A DNA stretch of 64,000 nucleotides from Scleroderma bovista (taxonomy: Eukaryota > Basidiomycota > Agaricomycetes > Boletales > Sclerodermataceae). A model generated the notes under the pieces. It did not search any database and was not told the origin of the DNA. It saw only the letters and a program-made list of their open reading frames with translations. The translations under genes and the position numbers were made by a program. The stretch spans positions 1 to 64,000 of the forward strand of contig JAYMGJ010000265.1 in the NCBI GenBank assembly GCA_037178675.1. The letters are read 5' to 3'. Positions 1 to 11,212 of this stretch are shown here, piece after piece; positions within the stretch are counted from its first letter, which is position 1; the number at the start of each line of letters is the position of its first letter.

Positions 1-1837
1 GACAGAGAGGGAGAGTGAATGTGGTCGCTTTATTGAGGGGGAAGCAGACACTTCCTTGCAGCCTTTGGCTGCTGGTTTATATACAGGAGGGGCTGTGGCC
101 CTGTAAGCACAAATGACTAAGTGCTTGGTAAGAGATTGGTAAGAAATTGGTAAGCGATTGATAAGCAGTGTAATCAGGCTGAGTCATCGATGGGGAGAGC
201 CTGAACAAGATGCTGAGCCAAGGGAAAGAGCAAAAACATAGGTAAAAAGGGGTGTATAACCAAGAATATGGAAAAATCATTGCATGGGGCCCAAAAGAGA
301 GGGGGGGAAAGCAGGGGATGAGTAGATCGAAGCTAAATGAGCATATGCGATGACATAATGCATATGAATCATAGGGGCATGAGTCATGAATTGATAAGCA
401 GCATGATAAGCATGATTTGAAGGATGATTGGTAAGTGATTGGTAAGGGGAGTAATGGGGATTAGTAATGCCAAGAGGGGATGAATAATGCGCAGCAGAGT
501 GAGTCAGAGTGAGCCAGAGTGACTCTGTGTGACTCAGAAAGAAGGGAAGCACAACCTATGATTTATTGAACTTTAGATCTGGAGATGAGCTTCTGAAGCA
601 GTGCCACTGATGGGAGTGGCTGGGGGATAATAAAAGAATTGATCCGACCAGAAGAGCAGTGTCAGGGGGCCTGGAATGACAAGTAGAGTCACAGCTGGTC
701 ACAGAGTGTCACAAATCCCTTGGATTGAGCTTCTGTAGAGCAAAAACGTGAAATTTGGTGCTCCCGAAGTGCAGTCTTCCCTTGAGCAGTAAGGGGAAGG
801 TTCTGTACTCTATTAGGGCTCCTAAGAAGGGTTCTAGAGCACTGTTTCATTCATGTTTGTTGCGGGATAGCAGGGAAGAGAAACGCAAGTAGCGGATTCG
901 ACGTGTCCAGGGAAGCGAGATGAATGATAGAGGGAGATGGATGTGACAGGACTCTGGGATGAAAGGACCATATGCAGAGGACTCAGGAGACACAGAGACG
1001 ACCAGGTATGAATTTTCAAGTCTAACGATAGACTTGAGACGACCAAAGTATGTGCGCGACGCAGGACTGACGAGGAGAACGCGCTGACCGAGAATGAGAG
1101 GGACTGAGGGAGAAGGCTGGGAAGATATGTACCAGACAGTACACAGGAGCTCAGGGAGAGGCTGTCCCAAGAGCAGGACATAGTTGAGGTCTGCTGCAAT
1201 AGCGGAGAAACGTTCCAGAGAAAATGTGGACTCCATAGTGAGTGATGAAGCGGGTGTCTGGATTGTGGGTGGAATATCTCCGTGGGAAATGAACAGATTT
1301 ACGTCGGAACTTGACAGGCAGATAGACCACGGTCTAGGCTCCATGATGGTATAGTCACATGATTGATAGCTTCAAAAATGGCGGAGCTATTCAAAATATC
1401 GGAATGCCGGCACTGGGCGCTAAAAATGATTCTTCCTTTTCTCCTTTGTTTCTCTATCGTTTCTTCTGCTTCTTTGGTTGTTCTGGTATGGGAGTTGGAC
1501 TGCAGTAGGTTGCATTCCTCTCTCATACTGAAATGATCATCAATCCTTGGATTCTTCTGCTTCTTGGCGGTTCTTGTGCGAGGGATGACTGCCAGACGAT
1601 GGCATTCATCTCTTGCTCCAGGATAGTCATTCTTGTGCGATAGATGGCTATGACAAGCTTGTATTCATCCTTCGCATAAGGATAGTCATGACTTTGCGTG
1701 ATATGGATAGCGAGGGCTGTCTGTATCCCTCAAGTCGGGACAATCTTTCAACAGATCTTGGGTGTGCGTTCTTCGCATTAGTTTCATCGGCTAACTTTCT
1801 CCATGTCCACAGTACCAAACACGTTTGGTGTGTGACA
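1..1837. repeat. Long dispersed repeat, copy A (cut off by window start)
   Basis: This stretch recurs in the same orientation at 17816-19672. The copies appear identical through about position 1410. Copy A then lacks about 21 bases that copy B has between two GGGCGC motifs (near 1419 versus 19234-19254), and scattered substitutions follow up to the shared right end at ...GTGACA. Read on the minus strand the repeat starts TGTCACACACC, the kind of start expected of an LTR, so this may be a very long LTR or a non-autonomous element. The ORFs inside (antisense, 77-1344) are repeated exactly in copy B but look like low-quality serine/leucine-rich translations, and I do not call genes from them. 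The right end cuts into the C-terminal coding part of a Harbinger transposase. The true left end lies outside the window. Confidence 0.85.
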
Positions 1838-2375
1838 CCGCCTGTTTTCCCTCACTGTTGTCTGGCTCATCCTCATCATCCTCGTCATCTTCTGGACCAA
1901 CCCCACTGCCAGCCTCCTGTTCCACCACTGGATCCCATTGCTCTACTCCATCATTGTTTGGATTGTAGGACAAGACAATATTGTGGATGACACAGAGTGT
2001 GACTGGGATGCGGGATTGAATGTCAATGGAATATTCTGCAGCAAGAAGAAGGATTTGAAAACAACGCTTGATGACACCAAAGATCCATTCAATAATGTTC
2101 TGTGCTGATGAGTGATGCAAATTGAAGAGTTCTTCTTTGTTCGCTGGCCTTTAAGAACGAGAATGAGTAAATAAACTATGTTTCAGTCAGTGCTCACCTT
2201 AGGGATGCCTGGCACCATTCAGCCAGGTGATAATGTGTGCTGCAATACGGTACAAGAAGGTTTGGTGATGAAGCTGGGAACCCAGCGTCCCCAAGAAAAT
2301 ACTTCCCCTGTGGAATCACCAGGCTCAACACACAGGCATCTTGGAACACACGAGTGTCCATTGCTGATCCCTCCC

Positions 2376-5300
2376 TAGAGATCTGCACAGGTACACCCAC
2401 GGGTACCAGAAGGCTTACCCACACCTGCACCCATGGTCAACCCATACCCAAGTATGTGGGTACATACCCGCGCCAAGGGTACCACGGGTACATACCCATG
2501 GGTACGTGCATAGGGATGATCAACTTGGTATATAATATTCATCGTAAGTAAGGAAGAATGACTGTACTACACATCACAAGTGTGAATGATTCTGAATGGA
2601 TGACATGCAGTAAGGAAAACAGGTGGAATGTGAGGCAAATGACGACAAGGCGAGAGAGATAGTATACGCACGAAAGATTGTAGCTACTCTGTGTTAATTG
2701 CATCCCAACCCACAGCCAATTCAATATCATCATCACCTTCAATCTCCTCCAAACCAGCAATGACCTGAATGTCAGTATTTTTCACGAACCCCTCAGCACT
2801 CCAAGAGCTGAGACAAGGAAGGGCACAGATGGATTGGGCAGAGAGGCGGTTCCGAGTATGCAATAAGAGAGTACGACCACGGCTGAAAAGGTGTTCAACA
2901 TCTACAGAAGTTGCTATGCATGAGAATTAGATACAATTAAATTTCATTCATATTGACAGCACATACCGGGGATAGTTAAATAATCTGAGGCCATTCGGGA
3001 GAGGCGGGGATAGGTAGATCTGTGGTCGTACCACCACTTAAGTGCGTCACTCACATTCTCAATGTCCGCAGTGAGATAGGTATCAAGTTCATCCTTGGCT
3101 TGCGACACCTTTGCTAGGGATGGCAGACAGTGGAAAATATTTGCAGGATTGTCATCCTAATGCATGCCATTAGGAATGATTGAGTAGTTTGTAAGAAAAA
3201 AATACAGACCTGAATGTCCAAGCTGGCCTCATTGTCCGACTCGCCAGGAACATAGTGTGTAGCATAGGATTCATCAAATGTGTTTTGAACAAGCTGGCGA
3301 GCAGTTGTGATCCACTCTATTTCCCATCCAGCTAGCTTGAAATATTCAAGCTTATGGCGGGGATGCAATACTGTTGAAGGGTCAAGTGAGCAGTCAAAAT
3401 CTGTTAGATACAAAGGAAATAGTTACTCATGGCAATGCAATACACAGGAGAGGAATCAGTAAGTGAGTAGTATCTGTTGAGGGTTCTCTTTGCAAGCCCA
3501 ATTGCAGCTCGGATTGCCGGATCTAGTGTTTCCTTTGAAAGCATGCAAGTGGTAAAGGTTTCATCAATGTAGTCGATAGCTGGGATGACCATCGCGAGGT
3601 TTGGTGCACCACGCGAGAAAAACAACATTGCATCCTTGAGGATTTGTAATGTGTCACAATGTCACATCAACTTCACCAAAACAAAGACACACCTTCAGCA
3701 TGTCTCGCAACTGTCCCAACAACATCCACTCATGGTCGTCGAGGGCATAGGCGGTGAGCCCAAACTTCCGCTTATCAGTAATGTCTTCAATGGGTGCACA
3801 GTAATTGATAACAAAGTGCAACATGTCGAACGTCAAATTCCACCTAGTCGACACATCGCATGGGATCATTTTGACAGGCATGTCAAAATCTTTGACGGTT
3901 GCGATCCAGGCAGGAAGAAGAATAGTGGTCGAGTTGATGATTTTGAACGAAATCTTCTGGACCTGTGTGGATTGCCGTTAATCGTACGTCCATCCTTTTC
4001 TTTTTGAACCTACTTTGAAAAGAACTCTCTGCAGAGGGCGGACATCTTCCTCCAGTTCGGCTTGCTCATCATCCGACAACAATTCCATCTCATTAATCCA
4101 TCCCTCAGCATTGTCATCCTCAGTGTCCCCAATCCTCTGCTCTCCCATGGTATGAATGTCCTCACCAAGTTTGTCATCAGTGGCCCACTTGCACGCTCTC
4201 TCCATCTCTCCCTCTGTGCTCTCCCAGGACCCTTTTTTTGGTACGTCAAATGATTTCATCAAACTTTTTGCAACTAAGTTCGTGATGTGCAGCACACATC
4301 TCACTCGACCTGCTGTACCACCAAAGTGCGCAACCAGTTCCCCCATGTGCTCTGCCATCGTATCATTTGATGATGCATTGTCTGCCATCACTCCCAATAT
4401 CTTTGCAAGTGTATCAGGTTAGTTTTCACATCAAATCTCATCACACACCATGTCTGATATCCCAAACTCATTCAGAACGTTTGCAAAGGCCTCTGCAAGA
4501 TTTTGACCAGTGTGAGACTGGAAATGACTTGATTTCAGTAATGTACTTACTCTTACTATGTAGTACACACCTTCGCAACCTCAACCACATCCAGGGTAAA
4601 TGTTTGCACCTTCCCTTCATTCGCCAGGTGGACCGAAAAGGCTACAACTGCCTTATGGTTGGGAGACGTCCATGCATCTGTCATGAAATTTAATTCACCT
4701 TGGTATTCCTAGTGAGTAGCTCAGCAACTGCAAGTTGTAAAGGACAGAGTGACTGATGTGAAGCATTCTAGCAACCTGATTCCGTACGTTCTTAAAAACA
4801 ACTTTAAGGTCTTGCGAAATGGTACTCAGATGTGGTAAGTAATATCCTGGCCGACCTGTCTTCATGAGACATTGAAAGCCGCGATCACTGATGATCTCAT
4901 ATGGGCGCAGGTTTTCTGCTACCCAACGAACAAGCTTGACTCTGCAATGCCTTGTCATCGCTCAGCCAACCCATGAGGTGTTAAGTACATACCGTGTTTC
5001 TGCCCTGGTATGCAGCCTTGTCGAGTACATTCCCCCTCCCTTCCTCTGAAAGGCAGATGTAATTGAGCCGTTTACAGTGTACTGCTTGGCAACATCACGT
5101 GCAACATCAAGGCTTGCTGTGTCATTGATTGTATTGATAAAGTCCTCGCCCCAGCATCTCTTCATGTGCTTTCACATATTGCTTGTGGATCCTTTATCGC
5201 CGGTGTCAAGAAAACGTTGCACACTGTACCTGCAACTCTTCCCAAGGCACTTGAAGACATGACAACGCCTCCCATCAATGTGGGCAATCTCAGGGACAGG

Positions 5301-6004
5301 TGAGAAACACACATAGATGGGGGATTTCCAATCCTTCATCAAGCGTGCTATTTCATCATAAGTAATAGCATGATGCTAACGAGAAACACAGATATGTACT
5401 TAGCTCTTCATCTGGAGACTCTTCCAGCCTCGCTGTAGCTTGGGAATTTGTTGCACCTCTGCCTGCTCTCTTGTCAGGCTCTGTGTCTGCCTGCCTTCCA
5501 CCTCCATTGCAATTGGCAGTGCCTATTTCTGCTTGCTTGTTGTCAGTCAAGTCACTGGTTGCTCCATTTGCTGTCATGTTGAAGGTTTGGCTGTTATCTG
5601 TCCTTCTCTTTTTTGCTGTGCTTCCAGTATCTGGGTCAACTCGTGTGGCCTTACGTTTTCCCTTGCTGACCTCTCCAGTCATTGCCAGAGCTTTTTCTGT
5701 GGGTCAGGAGACATGTTTGGCACTCATCATGACAATGTAGGAGGTGAAGAAATGTTGAGTGTCATTGGTTCATTTCCTGTCAAATCATAGTGTGTTTGGC
5801 ATTACAAATAAAGTCGGATTAACCATGAATGGAGTAGTGTGTGTGGACATGACATCGGGCACTATTGTCTGAGCTAGTAAGGCACCATGGGTACTGTGCA
5901 CATCGCCATGGGTGTGCGGGTATACAAATGCTGACCCGGACCCAGACCCACATGTACCCCTACCCGTGACCCCTCACGGGTACCCTGACCCATGCATTTC
6001 ACTA
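2376..6004 (-). mobile_element. hAT DNA transposon, full length, nested in Harbinger
   Basis: The element is bounded by the perfect 8-bp target duplication TCCCTCCC, the size expected for hAT. Its ends are TAGAGATCTG and, on the other strand, TAGTGAAATG, a short imperfect terminal inverted repeat with the usual TAG start. Both subterminal regions (about 2390-2510 and 5885-5995) are packed with short GGGTA/TACCC motifs in both orientations, which look like transposase binding sites. The only gene is the minus-strand hAT transposase. Removing the element restores the Harbinger reading frame exactly. Confidence 0.88.
2684..5682 (-). pseudogene. hAT-family transposase with a premature stop in the BED finger
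   Basis: The multi-exon gene starts near MTGEVSKGKRK and has, in order: a basic/acidic N-terminal tail; a BED-type zinc finger (Cys-x4-Cys in FKCLGKSC, then the HMKRCW His/Cys part); the RNase H-like catalytic core with MTDAWTSPN (first Asp) and ADNASSN (second Asp); the CDVSTRWN block; and the C-terminal hATC dimerisation region with WWYDHRSTYPRLS and TSVDVEHLFSRG. The stop follows GWDAINTE. An in-frame TGA at 5172-5174 replaces a codon between SNM and KHMK inside the finger, where many relatives have another residue. Unless this base lies in an intron I missed, the protein is cut short. The rest of the frame is well preserved, which suggests a recent loss. Confidence 0.8.
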
Positions 6005-6571
6005 TCCCTCCCAGCCAGTCAATGTGTAAGTGAATTGCATGCCAAAGTCACATGCAAATAGGCAGTTTTGAGACAGGAACCCCTTGCGATTCTGATATGT
6101 GGTATGTTCATGGCGTGGGGGAGCTGCAGGGATGTGGCTGCCATCAATGGCACCAATAGCATCCTTGAAATATGGCATGAATTGATAGTTATTGATCACT
6201 GGATGGATGGCAGTGGATGATGAAAGTGAAATATATTGGGAGTAGAATGGTTGAGATGAGAATATCGCTACCATCTTGCGGAAGTATCTATGCAAAGAGT
6301 GGTCAGATATTGAATGCAAAGACGATTGTACCACACACCTGGATATCATGTCATTGGATCTTTGGAACTGCTCCCCAACATGTCTGATAGAAAGGCTGGT
6401 AACACACATATACAAGAATATTGCCAGTTGCTCCTCGATGGTGACATGATCCAAAGCTTTGTGGCCATGTCTTTGGAGCCCCATAGTGATATCTCTGAAT
6501 GTATAAGCACTCATACCACCCAACTCACACCGAATGTGATCTGGGTGACCCAGTATAGCTCGATGATCCAT

Positions 6572-7310
6572 CCTTCACCAGAAAGTACAGATGTATGGTA
6601 TGGCTGTGGGCTCCTTGGGTAGAGTTTAAAAGTCCAGTCCATAGGACTCATCAGCAAACCAGCCCTTCCCTATACAGTGCCACACAGACTTGTACAGAGT
6701 CACAGAGCCCACAGAAAGGTTCCCACTAATACAGGGCTTCACAGAGTGCACAGAGTCTGTACTGCTCTGTACAGACCTATGCAAACACCTCCCATTTGTA
6801 CAGGTCTAGTGTTTCCGTGACTAGCACAAGGGCTATATACTAGGATTGACACTAATGCCATTACCATACTCTTTCAAACTCTTATAGCACTCCAAATACT
6901 AGCATATAAAGCAACAAATATATTAGCAATTACTAACTACTACATACATGGTGTAGTTAGAGACACTACATAATATAATCCTAATCACAACTACCCACAC
7001 AAAGCAATTAACCTATATGAAAGTTGAGTTAGTGACAAGCTAGATCAAGTGAGTCAAACTACTTACAGAGTTGAAAGTGATTGTCAATTTCTGGCAGCCT
7101 AATAGCCTCTAGTGGGTTTCACCATAGTCAAATAACCTATTAGTACCATTATTAGACAGGGTAACATGTAAAACTTACCTTTAGTTCCGGCACTAACATT
7201 TGTTGTGTAGTCAAATAACCTATTAGTAGCATTGTTAGATAAGTTAATATGTAGTGGTAGTGGGAAACTTACCATTAGCTCTGGCACTAACTTTTGTTGT
7301 GTTGAGCCCA
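6572..7310. other. Non-coding AT-rich stretch with an 83-bp tandem duplication
   Basis: I see no gene here. 6660-6800 is rich in TGTACAG/CACAGAG short motifs. At 7126 and 7209 the string AGTCAAATAACCTATTAGTA begins two diverged copies of an approximately 83-bp unit. The stretch probably includes the 5' part of the broken Harbinger element, but I could not define its terminal repeat. Confidence 0.5.
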
Positions 7311-7315
7311 CTCCT

Positions 7316-7947
7316 TGTTACGACCATGTCCAACTCCGGATCATATCCAGTTACTCCAGTCACATTGCAGCCCTACAGCTCAACTCCGGTCGTTCTCACT
7401 TACTCCGGTCACGGTCACGCAGATATGCTTCCGCTAACTACAACCTTTGGTCTAGTCTGCTTCCAGCCCTTACCACACTTCCCCGTCTACCCTGCCTGTT
7501 CGTGAGTTCTCCGTGAACTCAATATATACTAGACCTTGTAGTATTTTCACCAGACCTGACTTTATTTTCACCAGACCTGACTTTATTTTCACCAGACCTG
7601 ACCTAGTCCTAACTCTGGTCATCCCTTGTCCGCTATTAGGTTGTTTACTTGTCACCGTATGTACTCAACCCTAGTTTCTACTTAGTATAAGTACCCTCTA
7701 GTTTACCTTGTACACCTCAGTCTGAAATCATCTAAGTCACTACTCCTGTTCTGCTGTCTGTCTCTGTCTCCATCTCTGTCTGACTGGAACCTACACAAGG
7801 GATCAACGCTCGCCGTCCTTGTTGTTGAATCCAAATGGTTGCAACTCCGGCCCGGGCTAACCTCTGCCCAAACCTCTGACCTCCCCTCTTGTCCGCTTTC
7901 GTCCAGACTTGACCGGACCCCCTACCGGAGTAGACCCGGACTTGACA
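7316..7947 (+). mobile_element. Solo LTR, family 1 (TGTTACGACC...GACTTGACA), copy 1
   Basis: The 632-bp sequence starts TGTTACG and ends CTTGACA, and is flanked on both sides by the 5-bp duplication CTCCT (7311-7315 and 7948-7952). The same LTR occurs inverted at 46385-47026 and again at 63524 to the window end. Inside is a short tandem array of TTTTCACCAGACCTGACTTTA units whose number differs among copies. There is no internal retrotransposon sequence, so it is a solo LTR left by LTR-LTR recombination. TSD size and ends fit Ty3/Gypsy or Ty1/Copia. Confidence 0.9.
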
Positions 7948-8124
7948 CTCCTACATAGTAGGAAAAGGCATCTGTTTGGTCAAGTTTGCCATGTTGCGCA
8001 AGAGGCGTGACAAACAGTGTCCACAATATCGCATTTTTGGCATTTTTGGGCACTGAGTCAAATTTTGGACACACAGTGGCAGTACCAACTACCAAGTGGT
8101 ACTACACTTTTGCTACAAACAATT

Positions 8125-8760
8125 ATACTACACATTTTTGGTAATCAGCACTACATCACAAACACTACACAACACTTCCTACTTGACACTACACATTTTT
8201 GGTAATCAGAACTACAACACAAACACTACACAACTACTGCGCATTTTTGGTAATCAGAACTACAACACAAACACTACACAACTACTCCGCATTTTTGGTA
8301 ATCAACACTACAACACAAACACAACACAATTACTACGCATTTTTGGTAATCAACACTACACTACAAACACTACACAACACATCCTAATTGATACTACACA
8401 TTTTGGTAATCAGCACTACAACACAAACACTACACAACTACTCCGCATTTTTGGTAATTAACACTACAACACAAACACAACACAACTACTACGCATTTTT
8501 GGTAATCAAAACTACAACACAAATACTACACAACATTTCCTAATTGATGCTACACATTTTTGGCAATCAACACTACAACACAAACACAGCAGAACTACTA
8601 CGCATTTTTGGTAATCAACACTACATCACAAACACAACACAACACATCCTAAGTGACACTACACATTTTTGGTAATCAACACTACCACACAAACACAACA
8701 CAACATTTCTTAATTGTTATTACGCATTTTTGGTAATCAACACTACAATACAAACACTAC
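8125..8760. repeat. Minisatellite, 48-61 bp units with CATTTTTGGTAATCA core
   Basis: At least ten units share the core CATTTTTGGTAATCA followed by ACTACAACACAAACACTACAC. Spacing between cores is 48 bp for several consecutive units and about 61 bp for others, so two unit lengths are interleaved. The ORF that runs through it is a product of the repeat and is not a gene. Confidence 0.85.
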
Positions 8761-10345
8761 ACATTTTTTGTACACATTTTACTACACTTTGACAACACTT
8801 TTACTACGCTTTTTTGTACACTTTTACTACACTTTTTACTACACTTTTACTACGCTTTTTTGTACACTTTCACTACACTTTTGACTACACTTTTACTACG
8901 CTTTTTTGTACACTTTACTACACTTTTTGTACACTTTTACTACACTTTTTTGTACACTTTACTACACTTTTTGTACACTTTTACTACACTTTTTTGTACA
9001 CTTTCACTACACTTTTGACTACACTTTTACTATGCTTTTACTATGCTTTTTTGTACACTTTCACTACGCTTTTTTGTATGCTTTTACTACACTTTTGACT
9101 ACACTTTTACTACACTTTTACTACGCTTTTTTGTACGCTTTCACTACACTTTTTTGTACACTTTTACTACACTTTTTGTACACTTTTACTACATTTTTTG
9201 TACACTTTCACTACACTTTTGACTACACTTTTACTACACTTTTTGTACACTACACTTTTACTACACTTTTGACTATGCTTTTACTATGCTTTTTTGTACA
9301 CTTTTACTACACTTTTGACTACACTTTTACCACACTTTTGATTACGCTTTTACTACGCCTTTTTGCACACTTTTTTGTACACTTTTGACTAAACTTTGAC
9401 TACACTTTTAATGCACTTCTTACTACACTTGTACTACACTTTTGGTACACTTTTACTACACTTCTACTACACTTTTTGTAAATTGATTAGGTTGAGTAGT
9501 GTAGTCATGGTTATGTTATGATTAAGTTAAGAAGTGTAGTCATGATTAGGTTAAGTAGCATAGCTGTGACTGGGTTAACAAGTGCACCCCAAAGTGTAGT
9601 AAAACATGTAGTCAAAAGTGTAGTCAAAGTGTAATTAGAAGTGTACAGAAAGTGTAGTAAAAGGGTAGTAAAAGTGTAGTAAAAAGTGTAGTAAAAGTGT
9701 AATTAGAAGTGTACAGAAAGTGTAGTAAAAGTGTAGTAAAAGTGTAGTCAAAAGTGTAGTCACAAGTGTACAGAAAAGGGTAGTAAAAGTGTACAAAAAA
9801 GGGTAGTAAAAGTGTAGTCAAAAGTGTAGTAAAGGTGTACAAAAAAGTGTAATAAAAGTGTAGTCAAAAGTGTAGTCACAAGTGTACAGAAAAGTGTAGT
9901 AAAAGTGTACAAAAGAGTGTAGTAAAAGTGTAGTAAAAAGTGTAGTAAAAGTGTACAAAAAAGCGTAGTAAAAGTGTACAAAAAAGCGTAGTAAAGTGTA
10001 GTCAAAGGTGTAGTAAAGGTGTACAAAAAAGTGTAGTAAAAGTGTAGTCAAAATTGTACAAAAGAGTGTAGTAAAAGTGTAATCAAAAGTGTAGTCAAAA
10101 GTGTCGTAAAAGTGTACAAAAAAGCGTAGTAAAAGTGTAGTCAAAAGTGTAGTCAATGTGTACAAAAAAGTGTAGTAAAAAGTGTAGTAAAAGTGTACAA
10201 AAAAGCGTAGTAAAAGTGTAGTCAAAGTGTATAAAGAAGTGTAGTCAAAAGTGTAGTAAAAATGTACAAAAAAAGCGTAGTAAAAGTGTAGTAAAAAAGT
10301 GTAGTTAAAGTGTACAAAAAAGTGTAGTCAAAAGTGTAGTAAAGG
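8760..10345. repeat. Giant low-complexity inverted repeat of ACTACAC/TGTACAC motifs
   Basis: 8760-9480 consists of TTTTACTACACTTTT and TTTTTGTACACTTT units. 9595-10345 consists of the reverse complements, AAAAGTGTAGTAAAA and AAAGTGTACAAAAAA. The arms are separated by about 110 bp (9485-9595) with GTAGTCATG/GATTAGGTTAAG motifs. The two arms could fold into a very long imperfect hairpin. Long ORFs rich in Tyr, Thr, Leu and Phe on both strands are artefacts of the repeat. Confidence 0.85.
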
Positions 10346-10398
10346 TGTAGCAATAGTGTCAGTAGTTAGGAATTTACAGAGTTGTACAGAGTTGATGG

Positions 10399-10684
10399 TG
10401 TTGGAGTTATAAACAGATTGTTGTGGTATATTTACCTACTTACATAAGCATACATCGCACTAGAGTAGAGTTCTATTACCATAGTCCCTCAGTAGCTTGC
10501 CAGCATACTGAGGGTGAGTACCATCTACTAACCACCACACATACACTTACTGATACCTTGTAGTTACCTACAGGTATATACTAATATATCAGTAGCTTGC
10601 CAGCATACTGAGGTTACCTACAGGTCTCCTCCTTTTCCCTTCCTTAGGCTAGACCTTCCCTGTGCAGACCACCACCTTTCTATA
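10399..10684 (+). mobile_element. Solo LTR, family 2 (TGTTGGAG...TTTCTATA)
   Basis: The 286-bp sequence is flanked by the 5-bp duplication GATGG (10394-10398 and 10685-10689). It matches the LTRs at 35275-35555 and 43260-43546, which lie in the opposite orientation. It carries two copies of CAGTAGCTTGCCAGCATACTGAGG. The duplication fixes the ends as TG...TA, not the usual TG...CA. In the other copies the half-tRNA-like primer site GGTTATGAGCCC follows directly after this TA. Confidence 0.85.
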
Positions 10685-10689
10685 GATGG

Positions 10690-11212
10690 GTCTGTACAGC
10701 CTGTACAGACCTGTACACAAGTCATGTGGTCTGTAGTGTCTGTAGCCCAAAAGTGCTGTTTTGCTGATGCTGCAAAAAGACCGGAAACTGGACTGGACCG
10801 GACTGTTTGCAACTGGACTGCAGTTGCCAGTTGCCTACTTTTGAGAATGATGAAAAAGACTGGTTGCAACCGGTTGCAACCGCATTATGTAAGCAATACA
10901 TATATGGTATAAAAACCCCTATATTACAGGCTAACTTTGGCCCGCAGTGGGTCTTAAGGGGTGTAAAATTGATCTTTTTGGATGAAATATGGCACAAATA
11001 AATATGTAATGACTTGTATATAATTACTACAGTCCATAAATAGTATTTAGATGCTATCTGACACACCTTTGATGTGAAAAACATCAATAAAATGCAAAAA
11101 AAACTGGTTTGGACCGGTCTTTAAGCGGTCCATGAACCATTCCCAGGCTTCCAAAAGTGGTCCAGTCCAGTCCTCTGCCAAAAAAGGCAAAAAAACCGGA
11201 CTGGACCGGACT
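10690..11212. other. Non-coding stretch bounded by GACTGGACCGGACT motifs
   Basis: No gene is visible. The near-palindromic motif GACTGGACCGGACT occurs at about 10790 and again at about 11195, with related GGTCCAGTCCAGTCC text near 11160. It could be the ends of a small non-autonomous element, but I could not find a target duplication. Confidence 0.35.

Larger units (their letters stand above)
1838..6571 (-). pseudogene. PIF/Harbinger transposase, split by a hAT insertion and truncated at its 3' end
   Basis: Harbinger transposases are DDE endonucleases that cut and paste their element, usually leaving 3-bp duplications. The N-terminal half is 6005-6571 and the C-terminal half 1838-2375. Visible landmarks are GAIDGSHIPA (first Asp), the joined motif GWEGSAMD spanning the insertion point, GDAGFP (second Asp), LVPY, HLAEW, and NIIEWIFGVIKR (catalytic Glu). 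A short intron (GTGAGC...AAAG) separates CQASLR from PANKEELFNL. A complete hAT element sits between the codons for Gly-Trp-Glu-Gly and Ser-Ala-Met-Asp, flanked by the 8-bp duplication TCCCTCCC at 2368-2375 and 6005-6012. The last coding exon runs into repeat copy A after NSEGKQA. No other disabling change is obvious, so the gene was probably intact when the hAT landed. Confidence 0.85.

Noticed and set aside
77..1344. Protein-coding genes inside repeat copies A and B
   Set aside because: The frames are preserved only because the copies are nearly identical; no recognisable domains, codon pattern or introns support them.
5885..5995. Telomere-like GGGTA/TACCC tracts
   Set aside because: They are irregularly spaced, occur in both orientations, and sit exactly in the subterminal parts of the hAT element, so they are more likely transposase-binding motifs.
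8814..10225. Long ORFs on both strands rich in Tyr, Thr, Leu and Phe
   Set aside because: They arise from simple ACTACAC/TTTTGTACAC repeats in several frames; there is no start context, intron pattern or domain.
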